Shown here: positions 62,687 to 64,000 of the stretch, one piece after another
How positions within the stretch are numbered: the first letter of the stretch is position 1
How the letters are laid out: every line of letters starts with the position of its first letter
Source: Clostridiales bacterium
GTDB taxonomy: Bacteria; Bacillota; Clostridia; TANB77; CAG-508
Assembly: GCA_019417465.1 (NCBI GenBank)
Contig: DXVF01000003.1
Location: 62,001-126,000, forward strand
DNA length: 64,000 nucleotides
Direction of reading: 5' to 3'
The notes under the pieces: model-generated
The model's database searches: none
Seen by the model: only the letters and a program-made list of their open reading frames with translations
What the model was told of the DNA's origin: nothing
Program-made: the position numbers and the translations under genes

Positions 62687-63116
62687 TTAATTTGATGTAT
62701 CTTCAAACTTTACCGAATTTTTATAAAAATGCACAGTTATATCTTCGACCTCCATTTCACATCCGCATAAGAGTTACAACTGCAGTACTTTTATCTTTCC
62801 ATTTTATCTTTATAATTCCTTTTCCTCCATCGTCATAAATTTTTGTTTTATATTTATAACTCTTTATATATTTGTTAATTATATTATTATTGCAATTTGC
62901 TTTAATAATCACATCTGATGGTCCGAAAAAAACTGTACCTTTTTGAATAATTTCAATTTTGTAATCTCCATCTGTTGAAATTGATTCTTTTACCTTTTCA
63001 CCACCAAAGATAAATCCCAAAAATCCAAAATATGCAACTACACAAACTATTCCTATCGCAATTATTATAGAAATTGTTATTATAACTGCTACAATAATTT
63101 TACTATTTTTATCCAT
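62687..63116 (-). CDS. Small membrane-anchored protein ahead of ileS, one +1 shift
   Basis: A 142-residue protein with one long N-terminal helix (about 7-33), then an extracytoplasmic beta-rich domain (SISTDGDYKIEIIQKGTVFF onward). CGG at 62765-62763 follows AVVTLM; skipping the C gives GCEMEVEDITVHFYKNSVKFEDTSN and a stop. The evidence for this shift is weaker than elsewhere because I do not know the family, but phase and form match. It lies between an Ile T-box and ileS, so it appears to be induced by Ile starvation. Function unknown. Confidence 0.65.
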
Positions 63117-63212
63117 ACCACTCCTCCTAACAATAATATATTATAGTACCAGAATATTATAATTTTGCATTATATAGAGAGCATATTAATTACATAAGAA
63201 AGATTTCTTATA

Positions 63213-63430
63213 CAAAAAACATTCGTCCTAAAAGCAAAATTAGGACGAATGTTTCCGCGGTACCACCTATATTAAAAAATTATAATTTTTAATTTTTTCT
63301 CTTAAACCTTTTAACGCAAGGATTACGATTTAACCTACTATAAGCTTCAATTAAATTACTAAAAGGTGATAACAAATAAATTATTATCTTACAAGAATTC
63401 CACCAATTATCTTGCTCTCTATTAGTTTTA
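63213..63430 (-). promoter_or_regulatory. T-box leader (Ile) of the ileS transcript
   Basis: The T-box GGTGGTACCGCGG (63267-63255, minus strand) is followed by a perfect terminator stem ATTCGTCCTA / TAGGACGAAT (63250-63221) and a T run. In the putative Stem I, TTATCACC offers ATC as specifier. The downstream ileS supports Ile specificity. Confidence 0.9.
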
Positions 63431-63483
63431 CTTTATTTGTGTTGTCCTTTATTATCGTATTTATTTATCAAATTAATAGCTAT

Positions 63484-63512
63484 ATAATAACATATTTATT
63501 TTAATATTTCAA
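63484..63512 (-). promoter_or_regulatory. Promoter of the ileS T-box transcript
   Basis: TTGAAA (63512-63507) and TATTAT (63489-63484) with a 17-bp spacer. Confidence 0.55.
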
Positions 63513-63564
63513 TATTTTATTTAAATATTTTTACATATTATATGTTTACAACTTATCTAAAAGT

Positions 63565-63746
63565 ACATAATAGCCTACCTAATAGTAATATATTTATAAA
63601 TTTTAACCAATCGCCGATGGTACGTACTAGCTAATGTCTCTCAAATTCTCTGCGTGGTATAAACTCATTATCAGCAAGTCCACTGACACGCTTCAAGATT
63701 GGTTTAAATTTATAAATATATTAGCTATTAGGTAGGCGGTAACATT
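63565..63746. repeat. Long-arm structured element, copy B
   Basis: The arms 63573-63612 and 63697-63737 are self-complementary over about 40 bp with one indel and one mismatch. They differ from the arms of copy A except for the inner ACCAATC / GATTGGT. The 84-nt core shares GCCGATGGTAC, CTGCGTGGTATAAA and ACGCTTCAA with copy A, and the outer GCGGTAACATT is identical. It lies 36 bp after the ftsH stop and before the Ile T-box promoter, the same setting as copy A before the Val T-box. Confidence 0.8.
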
Positions 63747-63782
63747 GTTTCTTTAAATAAATTAAGCTATGAATAGTAACTT

Positions 63783-64000
63783 CTACATAGAAATTAACTT
63801 TTCAAATTCTTCTGCTGATATTACTTCTTTTCTTAATAATTCATTAGCAACCAATTCTAATTTGTCCATATGGTTTGCTAAAATAGTTTGTGCTTGAACA
63901 TATGCATTATCAACTAATATTTTTATTTCTGCACCTATATTATCGCTAAATTTATCCCCTAGTAATTGTAACTCATATGGATCTTGTTCTGTGTTTATTG
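63783..64000 (-). CDS. ftsH: FtsH protease, C-terminal end (runs off right edge)
   Basis: The last 72 codons of the AAA zinc protease FtsH, a membrane quality-control protease. FSDNIGAEIKILVDNAYVQA, then ILANHMDKLELVANELLRKE and ISAEEFEKLI match the C-terminal helical part of FtsH after the catalytic domain. The stop TAG is at 63785-63783. Catalytic motifs are outside the window, so the call rests on the C-terminal pattern. Confidence 0.8.
   Translation of the reverse strand, partial: INTEQDPYELQLLGDKFSDNIGAEIKILVDNAYVQAQTILANHMDKLELVANELLRKEVISAEEFEKLISM

Overview
The window is AT-rich DNA from a spore-forming member of the Clostridia, probably an uncultured gut-type lineage. The evidence is low GC throughout, strong GGAGG ribosome sites, T-box leaders, a CIRCE element, a CD1247-type zinc protein, TIGR04086, and a complete spoIIAA-spoIIAB-sigF plus spoIID-spoIIQ block. 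Nearly everything from 2.6 kb onward is transcribed from the minus strand. TGA is an ordinary stop and TGG encodes Trp.

Main result: 18 conserved genes are each interrupted by what looks like a one-base insertion, at 27 sites in all, and every interruption has the same form. The zero-frame codon is CGG, and the conserved protein resumes one base later with that CGG's two G's as the start of a glycine codon (C-GGN). Removing the single C restores full-length YqeG, PepP, SleB, XseA, SipW-like peptidase, PriA (3 sites), YicC, DnaJ (2), GrpE, AddA (3), SpoIIQ, SigF (2 sites within 13 nt), HD protein, WG-repeat protein, Tgt and others. By hand scan, CGG never occurs in frame as an ordinary sense codon in a recognisable chromosomal gene here, while about fifty CGG triplets in the other two phases leave the frame intact. 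Because the effect depends on reading phase, I read it as translation: CGG appears to be a +1 frameshift codon decoded as quadruplet CGGN = Gly, and not a run of pseudogenes or a sequencing motif error. The only in-frame CGG codons read as Arg lie in two small accessory ORFs, one of them inside an inverted-repeat element. If CGG always shifts, both would be truncated.

Layout: 1-0.8 kb, end of an accessory region (serine recombinase, small ORF) next to ssrA. 0.8-2.6 kb, tmRNA, tRNA-Trp, GtrA and an M23 peptidase. 2.6-12.9 kb, housekeeping genes (efp, pepP, prepilin peptidase, yqeG, sleB, fhs, xseAB, nusB, amaP/asp23). 13-16.7 kb, an exported-fibre cluster with a SipW-type signal peptidase. 16.8-24.7 kb, fmt-def-priA-kinase-rpoZ-remA-yicC and rsmE. 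25.5-30.7 kb, the hrcA-grpE-dnaK-dnaJ heat-shock operon with CIRCE. 30.7-36.2 kb, pyk, flavoprotein, rqcP-like and small accessory ORFs. 36.2-39.9 kb, addA. 41-44.8 kb, sporulation genes. 45-49.5 kb, a DUF4143 ATPase and valS with a Val T-box. 50-59.7 kb, galM-like, rhodanese, SecDF-like, HD, WG-repeat protein, tgt and queA. 59.9-64 kb, ileS with an Ile T-box, and the end of ftsH.

Other structures: two copies of a long-armed structured element (50.2 and 63.6 kb), a 52-bp hairpin at 13 kb, a 360-bp inverted-repeat element at 30.7 kb, and repeated terminator-like sequences flanking the DUF4143 gene.
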